From Trichaptum fuscoviolaceum (Eukaryota; Basidiomycota; Agaricomycetes; Hymenochaetales; Trichaptaceae): 64,000 nucleotides of DNA. The stretch spans positions 682,001-746,000 of the forward strand of contig CAJSYZ010000003.1 in the NCBI GenBank assembly GCA_910574455.1. The letters are read 5' to 3'. The notes below the pieces were generated by a model, which saw only the letters and a program-made list of their open reading frames with translations, did not search any database and had not been told where the DNA came from. Numbering within the stretch: the first letter of the stretch is position 1; every line of letters starts with the position of its first letter. A program made the translations under genes and the position numbers. Below are positions 1 to 9,147 of this stretch, piece by piece.

Positions 1-495
1 CCCCCTCTCTTGGTGTCAACCGCGCGGGCGAGCTTGAAGGACTTGCAGGCAGTCTCTAAGTGCAGAGTGACGGACGGGTGGGCGCTGATGAGCGCGCAGT
101 CAGCGTGGAGGCGGTCATCGGGCTCGAGGTCGTTATCGAAGTTGGCAGGGCATACAAATCAAGTATAATAAGGGGTTACGACGGTGGAAGTTGGCTGACG
201 ATGCGTACCGCTTGTGGCACGGCTTCATGAGCGCAGACGACGGTGGGTGTTGCGGTTGCCGGACGAGCAGCATGTCGAGGGCGACATGCGGCTGCGGTCT
301 CGCGGTCTCGCGAAGAGAGCGCGACGGGCGGGAAGGCGCTGACAAGCGCGCAGTTGGTGAGGAGGCGGTCATAGCGCACGATGTCGTCGTAGTAGGCGGC
401 TTCGAGGATGGCGAAGAGGACGGCACATGTCGAGTAGAATGTAGAAAAGTAATGGTACATCGTTGCGTTCGTTGCACTCAAGATGAGTGCACGTG
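1..495 (-). other. unrecognised coding-like fragment with an internal repeat
   Basis: On the minus strand two open stretches resemble each other: one near 300-420 reads DRLLTNCALVSAFPPVAL and one near 30-120 reads DRLHADCALISAHPSVTL. The region is GC-rich, unlike the retroelement to its right. The frame runs off the left edge of the window and no start codon or domain can be named. It may be the end of a gene or a degenerate repeat. The plus-strand frame at 191-496 is probably a shadow. Confidence in coding is low. Confidence 0.25.
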
Positions 496-504
496 ATTTA
501 CCGG

Positions 505-665
505 GTACTACCCGCAGGTACCCGGCCAGGTACCTGGGCAAAAAAAATCCAAACCTGGATCCGCAGGTAAGCGTGGGAACCAGGTACCTGCGCACAGGTG
601 CACCTGGAACCGCAGGTATTTGAGCGCAGGTACCTGCAGGTACCCACGGATGACCTGCACCCGTG
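505..665. repeat. cluster of CAGGTACCTG-type palindromes
   Basis: About 160 bp are filled with variants of the palindrome CAGGTACCTG and of CAGGTGCACCTG, with half-sites CCGCAGGTA between them. It lies exactly where the truncated gypsy fragment begins. Palindromic GGTACC-rich tracts are typical of subterminal regions of fungal hAT-like DNA transposons, so this could be one end of such an element, but no transposase is in the window. Confidence 0.6.
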
Positions 666-693
666 TCATGCTCTACCCCTCACGAAACCAAAG

Positions 694-2045
694 ATGAACG
701 ACTTCTCAATCAAGGATAACCTTGTACACTTTAGGAACAAGATCTATGTTCCGAAGAACAAGGAAATCATGAGAAACATCTTACGACTTCATCATGACCT
801 CCCTACGTGAAATCACCCAGGAATAGCAAACACGATGGAACAGATTCGACGTACCTACTACTGCCCCGCATGCAGCAGTTCATTTCGAAATATGTGCAAG
901 GATGCGCAATTTGCCAACAGATGAAGATAAATCACCATCCACTCGTACCTCCGCTCAGCCCGATCATCGCAGACAAAGACACATACCCCTTTGCTACAGT
1001 CAATATTGATTTCATTACCGATCTACCGGAATCAAATGGCTATGACAGCATATGTGTTATTGTGGACCATGATTGCACCAAGGCAATAGTACTCACCCCA
1101 TGCAACAAAACGATCACTGCACTCGATACAGCACAACTCTACATCGACAATGTCTACAAACGATTTGGATTACCCAGGAAAATAATCTCAGATCGTGGAC
1201 CCCAATTTGCATCGACACTATTCAGACAGCTATGCCGCTTACTACACATCAAGCAGGCTATGTCAACAGCATATCACCCACAAACCGATGGACAAGCAGA
1301 ACGAACGAACCAGGAGATCGAAGCATACTTCCGAATTTACGCAGCAAACCACCCCCAACATTGGTCACGATACATACCAATGATGGAATTCACTCACAAC
1401 AATCGCAAGCATTCCACCACAGAGCAGACCCCTTTCCGATTACTCATGGGATACAACCCAACATCATTCCCTACGGAAAAATCCGAGATCGACAGTAACA
1501 TCCCCACACTCCAAACTCGCTTGATCAAGATATTGGAACTCCGAACCGAAGCCGAAGCAGCCCTAACTCTCGCACAAGAATTTCAGCGTGAGACACAAGA
1601 ATCACACTTCCAGCCCTTGGAAGAAGGACAAAGTGTATGGTTAGAAGCCAGAAACCTCCGACGAACCGGACTACCCTCGAAATTCCAATCGAAACGAGAA
1701 GGACCCTTTACGATCATCAAGAAGCTCAGGGACAATGTCTATCAACTCGATCTTCCAGAGCATTGGAAAATACATCCAGTATTTCATGCTTCTCTTCTCA
1801 CTCCACACAAGGAAACGGACGAACATGGACCATCTTACACACAACCACCACCCGACCTTATCGAAGGAGAAGAAGAATATGAAGTTGAAGCAATACTCAA
1901 TCACCGAGGACCTCTGAAGAGACGCGAATATCTTGTCAAATGGCTAGGATACCCGACATCACAGAACCAATGGATACCCGAACATTCACTGGAGAATACA
2001 CAGGAACTTCTGTCCGAATACAAGAAGGCACACAGGATCAAATAA
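694..2045 (+). pseudogene. gypsy element 1 integrase C-terminal part with chromodomain
   Basis: The translated region follows the element 2 integrase from just upstream of the H2C2 zinc finger. The catalytic core shows the first Asp in NIDFITDLP, the second in SDRGPQFAST and the Glu in DGQAERTNQEIE. The C-terminal chromodomain includes YLVKWLGYPTSQNQWIPE and ends with a TAA at 2043-2045. Two breaks are visible. One is an in-frame TGA at 808-810, where element 2 has CGA. The other is a one-base deletion at about 863, inside the codon that is TGG in element 2, after which the frame shifts. Chromodomains of such elements usually steer integration to heterochromatin; that role is inferred from the family. 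Confidence 0.88.
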
Positions 2046-2196
2046 CTGACTTGCATTCGATTTCATTCCGCATCCGGAACAAACTAAGGACGCCACTCAA
2101 AGAAACCTCCGAATCCGACAACCACCCGCTATTCTTCCGATCCATCAAATTCTCAAGAAGTATATCAGCCTCAACCAGACACCAACGCTTAGCAAG

Positions 2197-4435
2197 ATGA
2201 TCAAGCCAGCAGACCTCGCTAACTTCTGCGCATACATCCTCTCACTTGATATCCAACCGGAAATCAAGGATCTTGCACAGAAATTACTTTACGAGTCTTT
2301 CCGACGCATTGACCAAGGCCTAGGACCCTATCGAACCTTTTCTCAACGATTTGTATTCACCTCACCTAATCGAAGAGACACCCCGGAAATTACAGTCAGA
2401 TATGGGCCGAACAATCAGTTCATTATCACGTCAACACCGCACTATCAACCACCACCGCCCTACTCCGATACCATCCCCACAACCCCTTCGTAACGACCCT
2501 CCACCCACGGAGATAAGCAAAGATCAAATCCTTAATGACCTTCGCACACTAGCATCAGAAACTCCGACCAACCGTCAACCCACACTCATTTTCCACCTAT
2601 TCAATTTCATCCATCAACAAGAAGAACCCAACACTCCACCGCTCAATCACCTCATCAATTTCATTGATACTCTTCTCACCCATGCGACTCCACTACACCA
2701 GGCACACCTATCGATAGGACTCTACATACTAATTCAAATGGTTAAGACAAATGATCTCGAAGGATCAGTACAACTTCCGAATGGATTCCGATTCATTCAC
2801 CGGCAACCGGCATCCGTTCAAACCTCCGAAACCTCTACTTCTAGAGATTCCACTCCCCCTCCGCCCTTGGAACCTTTCTCTCCCACATATAGTCCCACTA
2901 CCTCCACGGAATCACTCACCAGTCACACTACCGACGACCCGGACTCAGACAAAGAGAACATCCCCACTCGACATGCCATTCAACTTCGATACCCCTATTC
3001 CGACATTCGAAGCGCCCCCCTTTGACGCTGAAGAACACTTCGCAGCCACTGACCCTGGACCTCTACTACCAGCTGAGGATATTAATCCGAACTAGGTAAC
3101 AGGCTGGGGCAATCATGCGAATGATTGGCAAAATGGAGCATGGCACCCGCAACTGACACCCGCACACCTGGAAAACGACTACCCCTCCCCTCCACCCTCT
3201 CCCACTCTACCCCCTCTCAGTCCCTTTGACCTCGTCCGGCACTATATCTTCGACCCCTCCCACTCCGACTATATCAACATCCGCCGACTCAAGACTCTCA
3301 ATCCTCATCCCCAACTCACCACCCTCGTCCTCCGCCGCACATTCTTCACTCCGGAATACGCCACCCCGATTCTACAAGCCCTACACATCCTCCTTGACCT
3401 CCCCTACGTCCCCTGGATAGGCCGACGCATTTGACACGCAGGAACACCGCATCAACACTTCGTAGCCTACGACGAAGACCCTATCTGTGTTTGCAGCTGT
3501 TGCAGGTATTGTCCCGTTCACTAACAATGCCAGCTGTCCGCAACACTCGTCAAGGACTCCCAAATCGCGTCTTTCGAACTCCCCATCCTCGAAATGTCAA
3601 GCCGACGCGACAGCGATTTATTGATGGCACCCTTCCTCCTCCCGATCTCTAGCAACTTCTACCCGGCATCACCTTCCATCAGACACTACAGACACGACGA
3701 CAATGTGCAGCCACACTTCTGCACAATGGCAAACTTCGCGACCTCACTCAGAATGTCACTGTCAGCCCCCTTCTCCATATTGTCTACACCACTCAGCAAA
3801 TGTATGACATTTTGGAGACAATGCTGGATCTGTTTGAGAGCAGTTGACGATCACAAACGAAGGTTGACACCTTCGAACATCAGGAACTAGTACGTCGTTT
3901 GAATCAGGTTCTTATTACTCAACTCGAGAACCAGTTCAACGAATTCGAATTTCAATCGCTCCTCTCTTCGGAGATCGTTAACGGAAAGGTCAACATCCCC
4001 GCCGACCCGGAACCACAACCCATGGCCGATCCCTCCCCTCTTGAGCTCACTCCGCAGGCTGCGCCCGATGCCTATCACGAGCAGCCACATGTCCCGATCT
4101 TTGACCTAGATTGACTCCATGACTTTGAAACCGCTCCGCCGCCGCCTAGCCCTCATCAACAGCTCTATCTCCCTACAGAGGAAGAACTCGAGACGATCAA
4201 CCAGGAACTTCAGGACATTGCCATTCCTGAACTACCCCTCATGGCTCCGCCCAATATAATGATACAACCACCTTCGCCACCATACATTGTCAACACGCCT
4301 CAACCGGAAGACTTCACTTTGCCACCATCATATGCCCCCATCGACTGGACCGACCCCTATTTCCTTTCGATGTATCGACTCTTCTTTGATAACTTTGATT
4401 TTTCTCAGACAATCACCAATGTACCCAGCGCTTAA
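2197..4435 (+). pseudogene. gypsy element 1 third ORF, decayed
   Basis: After the integrase stop a new frame starts with ATG at 2197 (MIKPADLANF...), rich in Pro, Ser and Thr. It runs with shifts into a frame that is readable from about 2751 to 3890 apart from stops at 3093 (TAG), 3432 (TGA) and 3522 (TAA). The segment just before 3522 contains a CVCSCCRYCP cysteine cluster. Element 2 has a matching cluster (CTCSCCHYDCP) at the same place in its third ORF, which shows homology despite low overall identity. The part at 3899-4435 is acidic and predicted helical (LITQLENQFNEFEFQ). No signal peptide or membrane segment is seen, so it does not look like an envelope protein. The function is unknown. 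Confidence 0.6.
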
Positions 4436-4602
4436 ACCCCCTTATTGGTCTTAACTTGACCCTATAGCGACTGATATTTATCTTTCTCTTACGCTTTTAC
4501 TTATTGATCTTAACTTGATCCTATAGCGTTGTACCTTTCTTTGAAATTCTCGCATTCGCATTCTTATGCTACTACGGAATTTCAATCTTAGTGACAGGGT
4601 AT

Positions 4603-4888
4603 TGTTACGCATCAAGCTTCTTACCCTTGTTTACACATTGTTTGTGTTCCCCCTCATCTTTTTCTCTCACCCTTCCACCTGCATGTGCATACACACATTG
4701 CATCATTCTTGCATCATTGACTCCACATTCCGAAGGCTCCACTTACTCCACTTACTTCCGAAGAGTACCAGCACCTTCCACTCCGATGATATGTCATTCT
4801 ACTCCACTTTACTCCACTTTACTCCACTTGCTCCATTCTACTCCACCTATGCTCCGACTCTGATATCATCCCCCCATTAATTAGAGCC
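4603..4888 (+). repeat. element 1 3' LTR, left part
   Basis: The LTR begins TGTTACGC directly after the purine tract GACAGGGTAT and is interrupted after 286 bp by element 2. Its continuation is at 14623-14915, which ends in TAACA. Together they form an LTR of about 579 bp. It contains ACTCCACTT-type short repeats around 4735-4850. Confidence 0.85.
4884..4888 (+). repeat. target site duplication of element 2, left copy (GAGCC)
   Basis: GAGCC directly precedes the 5' LTR and the same five bases follow the 3' LTR at 14618-14622, as expected for gypsy integrase. Confidence 0.9.
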
Positions 4889-5354
4889 TGTTACGTTTTC
4901 TTACTATGTCAGCGGCCCCCATTACTCCGAACCCTTTGCCCTATTTGTTTCTATTCTTGTTCTGCTCAGTCATCCTCCGATGTAACCCTCAACCCTCAGC
5001 CAATCCCGATGTTACACATGTACCCTTTGCCCTAACCCTTTGCCCATCGCTCTCACACTATTATTAGTAGCCTATCGTCTACTCTCTTATTGTTCTCTTC
5101 TTACTCATCTTCCGATGTACCCTTGCTCCGCAGCTACAGTATATAAACCCCTGTACTTAGCATGATCGAACTCTAAGTTCGATCTCCTTTGTCAAACCCC
5201 CCGTCTCTAGTCTCTGTTATACATCTGTTTCTCTCTACTCCACATCGTAGGCCTTTGTCCATATACACATAGTGTCGAGCCCTAGCTCCGCTATCACTGA
5301 GCAACTTAACGTTGCGTTCCCCAACTATACGAGACCGTAAGTTGAGACGTAACA
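4889..5354 (+). repeat. element 2 5' LTR
   Basis: 466 bp with TGTTA...TAACA ends. A TATATAAA box lies at 5140-5147. A hairpin GATCGAACT-CTA-AGTTCGATC lies at 5164-5184, about where transcription would start. Confidence 0.95.
5140..5147 (+). promoter_or_regulatory. TATA box in the element 2 5' LTR
   Basis: TATATAAA followed 35 bases later by AAGTTCGATCT (5175), the likely 5' end region of the transcript. The same box is in the 3' LTR. Confidence 0.75.
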
Positions 5355-5357
5355 ATT

Positions 5358-5368
5358 AGATCGAACTT
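5358..5368 (+). promoter_or_regulatory. self-complementary primer-binding site
   Basis: AGATCGAACTT, three bases after the 5' LTR, is an exact 11-nt reverse complement of AAGTTCGATCT at 5175-5185 in the LTR, about 35 bases after the TATA box. I see no match to a usual tRNA 3' end. This is the arrangement of Tf1-type elements, which use the first 11 bases of their own RNA as primer. Assignment as the working primer site is an inference. Confidence 0.65.
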
Positions 5369-5950
5369 TTCTACCGTCGAAGACATCCGTCTTTACGACT
5401 AAGGTGTTGAGCCATAGCTCCACTTACTACTAACCAGTTGTAAACCCATCTAGTCCAGAAAGAACATCCGCTCGAGGTAATCCCTTCAGTGTAGCAAGGT
5501 GCTCATCGATTGCAAGAGGGAGGCCAAGGAAAACTTCGAGAGTCGCGATCCGAAGATTAAGAAAACCGCTCCAGCTCATTGGTTGATTAAACCCCGGACA
5601 GTAGCGTTACGAAGGAACCAACTTCTGTCATACCAAACGGGACCGTAGCTGTGCACACAGGAAGAGGACTCAGTACCTGCAAAGAAGGCATAAAGCTGCT
5701 AGCCTAGTCTTTGGGACGCCTATTGGACAACGAGCATAACTCGCAGACGTGCCGCTTGGTAATAGCGAAGGGAGACCGATCCAGAAATCGAAGGGAGACC
5801 GATCCAGAAATCGAAGAACAGTTCATCTGTTAACATTAAACAAAGCATCACAAACACTGCCCCACCGTCAATCATCTCATAACGTTATCGCTTGACGACC
5901 CTCAAGACTAAACAAAGGTCAAACAGAAAACCACTTCACTTTACGTCATA
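5369..5950 (+). other. element 2 untranslated leader
   Basis: No convincing reading frame. It contains a 23-bp direct repeat (unit starting CGAAGGGAGACCGATCC) at 5766-5788 and 5789-5811, with a partial third copy after it. Packaging or translation control elements would be expected here, but none can be identified from sequence. Confidence 0.6.
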
Positions 5951-5951
5951 A

Positions 5952-6871
5952 CATCTATCCATCACGGCACCCTCTATCCCACAAAACGCTTTGCTCCTTA
6001 CCCACACCGACACCAACCACCTCGACAACGCAGGAAGACACATATACCAAGTCCAATACTCTGTAGCCAACTGTTATCAATTCGACACATACAGTTTCAC
6101 CAAGTACTGTGACGATACAGTTTGGTCCATCACAAAAACTGCCAGTCTAATCGTCCAACCCGACTCTATCTTCTTCATCTACCACACCAACCCCAACGCA
6201 TTCTTCTACCTAGAAGAGTTTCTCCCCGATCGAATCCGACTAGTCCATATCTGTGGAGACGATTGCCGACTTCTACGCATACACTACACACTACCACAAT
6301 CGTGGCGGACACCCTATCACTTCCAGCCCTTGACGATCCCATCTACTCAACCAGAGACCTCATCCAAAACCGATTCCTCGCTTTTGCCGAAGAGTTCGAC
6401 GACATCCTAAACCAAATCCGAACTATACTCGACGACCGGTATTACAATTACACCCAAACAGTTGGATACCTGCAGTACTCACGCGACAACCACCAACCTT
6501 GGATCTTCAAATACGGACTCCTCTGGAACCACACCCGATTATTCATCCCTCGAGAAACTCACCTACGCCGATTCTTCATAAACTACGTCCATTTTGACAA
6601 TCACGGAGAACAACTTCATCGCACCGAAGCTGAAACTGTTCGCTTTGTAACCCGACATTTCTGTTGGAATAGTATCAGCGAAGACGTCAACCACTACATC
6701 TATCAGTGTAGTTGCCAACACCACCAACCCACTCCGCAAAACATAGTTCACAACTATCTTGCACCACCAATTGATCCCCCGGAAGATTCACCCCACATTG
6801 CTAGTGTTACGGACTACACCCTTACAAACTACGATTCAGACAGTTACGGATATCAATCCGGAACCGATTAA
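5952..6871 (+). CDS. extra ORF upstream of gag with an integrase-like H2C2 segment
   Basis: Two overlapping open frames cover this stretch: 5952-6413, then a second frame from about 6300 to the TAA at 6869-6871. They read as one protein if a shift occurs near 6300. Neither has a good ATG. The first part is Tyr/Phe-rich (QYSVANCYQFDTYSF). The second part contains YGLLWNHTRLFIP, then HFDNHGEQLHRTE, then HFCWNSISEDVNHYIYQCSC. This follows the zinc-binding N-terminal region of gypsy integrases (compare ILRLHHDIP...YYWPRM...CALC in the pol of the same element). The final cysteine pair is C-x-C instead of C-x2-C. The position before gag is not usual for Ty3/gypsy. It could be a captured and diverged duplicate of the integrase zinc domain. 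Whether it is translated is unknown. Confidence 0.5.
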
Positions 6872-6897
6872 TCACCACGGCGAACAAAGGCAAACAG

Positions 6898-9147
6898 ATG
6901 GCTCGAAACACAGCCTCATCTACTACAACAGGCAAAACTAACAAAGAAACCACTTCGAAAACCACTGAAGAACCAATACCTACACAGACTACTGTTCCTC
7001 AGTATCCAGACGCTCCACCACCACACAATCGACTCTTCTTTGACACCGAAAAGAACTTCTTCTACTATAGGATTGGTAACAAAACTTATCGATCGTGGTC
7101 ATACAATCAACTACTACAACGGTGGACCCCAATCGAAGCCAACTCTGCTGAAGAAGCTCGACAAAACTTCATCACTCATACCCCCAACTGGGAAGACCTT
7201 GCTCGTCGAAGTCTAGCAGGAGAGTTCAAACACATTCAACCCCCACTACCACCGTTCCCAACCACTCTTATCTTCAACGAAGAAACACAATACTTCCATC
7301 TTCCCGACGCCAACGGAGAACCTACCGAAACCCCTTGGATCTACAACCCAACTGCTGATTCTTGGGTAGTAGCTCATACACTCGGTCCAGAACTACGAGA
7401 AATATACGAAGGTCACACTCCAAATTGGAAAGAGCTTAGAGAAGAGTACTACCGCCGACACCCCGACCTACTACCACAACCACCACAAGAACCCCAACCA
7501 ACTTCCACTTCCGACCCTCAACCCAGCAACTCCCATCGATCTCGTTCAAACTCACCCACTCACGGATCTCTTGATCAAACCCTTTTCAGACGATCCTCCA
7601 GACGATCCTCTCAATCAGGCAGCTCCATTGCTCCAGAAACTCCTACTACCTCACGTCAAGCATCCATACTTCCACCTATCCCACCGAAACCATATCTCTC
7701 TTACACCCGCCCTCACATCGAACCTTTATCCATTAGTACTATGGCTACCCAAACTGTCACGGAACCTACCCGCTCAATGTTCCGACCCCCACTTGGAGAA
7801 GAAAGTATCAGTACCTTTTTCCACTTAAGACACCTCCAAGGTCGAGGCAGAGGAGGCAGAGGAGGCAGAGGAGGCCGACAAAATCCTGCATGGAGAGGAT
7901 GGGGATTTGGTGAACCACCTGCAGGAGATGAAGGAGGAGGAGGAGGAGGACCACCCAGAGGAAACCCGAACAACAACGGAGGAGGAGGAGGAGACGATGA
8001 AGGAGGAGGAGGAGGCGGAGGAGCTGGAGGTGGAGGAGGCGGAGGAGCTGGAGGTGGAGGAGCAGCAGACAATAACAACCAAGGAGATGGACCCGCACAT
8101 GATCGACCCATAACCATGGCTAAAATTCAACCTTTCGATGGAACCCAAGAAGATGCTGATCGTTTTTTACTCCAAGTCCAAATCCATCTACGAGCCAACC
8201 GACATATCTATGACACAGATGAGCTATGTATCGAATTTGTGCTTGCCCATTGCAGTCTTCGCGGATCCCGACCATTCGCAATGCAATACATGGCCAGCGG
8301 ACGTTTTGAAACCGACACATTTGAAGAATTCCTTGCAGAATTCCACCGCACTTTCATCACATCCGAACTCACAATCAAGGCTACCATGGAACTCGCCAAG
8401 CTCAAACAGCGAGGATCTATTGAAGACTACATTCTCAAATTCAAAACACTCATCATGCAAGCTCGCATCACAGAATACCTTTCCCAACGCAATGCATTCT
8501 GGATGGGACTCAATGACAATCTTCGAATGAAACTACTTGCATGTAGTCCACAACCGACCAACATGGAAGATTGGTTTTCACTTGCCACTCGACTGGACAC
8601 CAATTACAAGATAGCTCGTTCAATGGAATCCCAACCCCACCAATCCTATTCTGGAGAGAACCGCTTCAAACGACGACCTATGCGACAATACAATCGTCAA
8701 ATTCGAGCCATTGCAAATGACACAAACGACACAGATGAATCAATGCCTTCCAATGACAACGATGATATAGAAGAGATGGTCGACCTAGCCATCTACAGCT
8801 TCTTTATATCACGACTTTCAACAGAAGAATTCCAACGTCATATGAAGGAAAACCTTTGCTTCAATTGTCATCAACCCGGACATCGCACTGCCAAATGTCC
8901 CAAACCTCATCCCAAACGTACCTCAAAAACTCGATGGCCCAACTCACGTACACCAAGGTCCAAAAATATGCGCCAATTGACTTCAGCAGATGATCAAAAT
9001 GAATACTCTGAACCCGAGAACGAAGACCAAGATCAAGGCGAACTCTCAGCCGAAGATCGCGCCGCACAGATTCAACAACTCCTTATTGGCCTTGATGATG
9101 ATGCAGTCAACCAAGTCTTCGATCGAGTTGAAGAAGGAAATTTTTGA
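6898..9147 (+). CDS. gag: gag polyprotein of gypsy element 2
   Basis: 749 residues from an ATG at 6898; intact. The N-terminal part holds two imperfect repeats of about 60 residues. The first starts LFFDTEKNFFYYR and ends HTPNWEDLARR. The second starts LIFNEETQYFH and ends HTPNWKELREE. A Ser/Pro-rich linker and an RGG-then-polyglycine tract follow (residues about 310-400, encoded by GGA repeats). Then comes the retrotransposon gag (capsid-like) domain at about 405-580, with FDGTQEDADRFLLQV and LKQRGSIEDYILKF. A CCHC knuckle CFNCHQPGHRTAKC lies near residue 655, with an acidic tail after it. It would form the particle and bind element RNA. Its last codons overlap the pol frame at a slippery heptamer. 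The repeated N-terminal module and the glycine-rich insert are unusual for gag. Confidence 0.93.
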   Translation: MARNTASSTTTGKTNKETTSKTTEEPIPTQTTVPQYPDAPPPHNRLFFDTEKNFFYYRIGNKTYRSWSYNQLLQRWTPIEANSAEEARQNFITHTPNWEDLARRSLAGEFKHIQPPLPPFPTTLIFNEETQYFHLPDANGEPTETPWIYNPTADSWVVAHTLGPELREIYEGHTPNWKELREEYYRRHPDLLPQPPQEPQPTSTSDPQPSNSHRSRSNSPTHGSLDQTLFRRSSRRSSQSGSSIAPETPTTSRQASILPPIPPKPYLSYTRPHIEPLSISTMATQTVTEPTRSMFRPPLGEESISTFFHLRHLQGRGRGGRGGRGGRQNPAWRGWGFGEPPAGDEGGGGGGPPRGNPNNNGGGGGDDEGGGGGGGAGGGGGGGAGGGGAADNNNQGDGPAHDRPITMAKIQPFDGTQEDADRFLLQVQIHLRANRHIYDTDELCIEFVLAHCSLRGSRPFAMQYMASGRFETDTFEEFLAEFHRTFITSELTIKATMELAKLKQRGSIEDYILKFKTLIMQARITEYLSQRNAFWMGLNDNLRMKLLACSPQPTNMEDWFSLATRLDTNYKIARSMESQPHQSYSGENRFKRRPMRQYNRQIRAIANDTNDTDESMPSNDNDDIEEMVDLAIYSFFISRLSTEEFQRHMKENLCFNCHQPGHRTAKCPKPHPKRTSKTRWPNSRTPRSKNMRQLTSADDQNEYSEPENEDQDQGELSAEDRAAQIQQLLIGLDDDAVNQVFDRVEEGNF
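7835..8085 (+). repeat. GGA/GGC-rich low-complexity tract inside gag
   Basis: Runs of GGAGGAGGA encode the polyglycine/RGG part of gag. Open frames on the other strand here (poly-Pro, poly-Ser, poly-Leu) are shadows of this tract. Confidence 0.85.
9138..9144 (+). promoter_or_regulatory. -1 ribosomal frameshift site A AAT TTT
   Basis: The gag codons GGA AAT TTT TGA contain the heptamer A AAT TTT in X XXY YYZ phase, directly before the gag stop. The pol frame is the -1 frame (AAA TTT TTG AAC) and opens at 9132, so slippage here would give a Gag-Pol fusion. No downstream pseudoknot was computed. Confidence 0.7.

Larger units (their letters stand above)
690..4888 (+). mobile_element. Ty3/gypsy element 1, 5'-truncated, 3' LTR split by element 2
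   Basis: This is the 3' half of a chromodomain gypsy element related to, but clearly diverged from, element 2. It keeps the end of the integrase with a chromodomain, a long third ORF, a purine tract at 4591-4600 and the first 286 bp of its 3' LTR (4603-4888). The LTR resumes after element 2 at 14623. Everything 5' of the integrase zinc finger (LTR, gag, protease, RT) is missing. The left junction falls at the CAGGTACCTG cluster. Several stops and frame breaks show that it is dead. Confidence 0.85.

Noticed and set aside
1073..1904. Overlapping frames inside the element 1 integrase
   Set aside because: They lack motifs and are shadows of the integrase frame.
7713..8148. Antisense proline-, serine- and leucine-rich frames
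   Set aside because: Shadows of the GGA repeat in gag.
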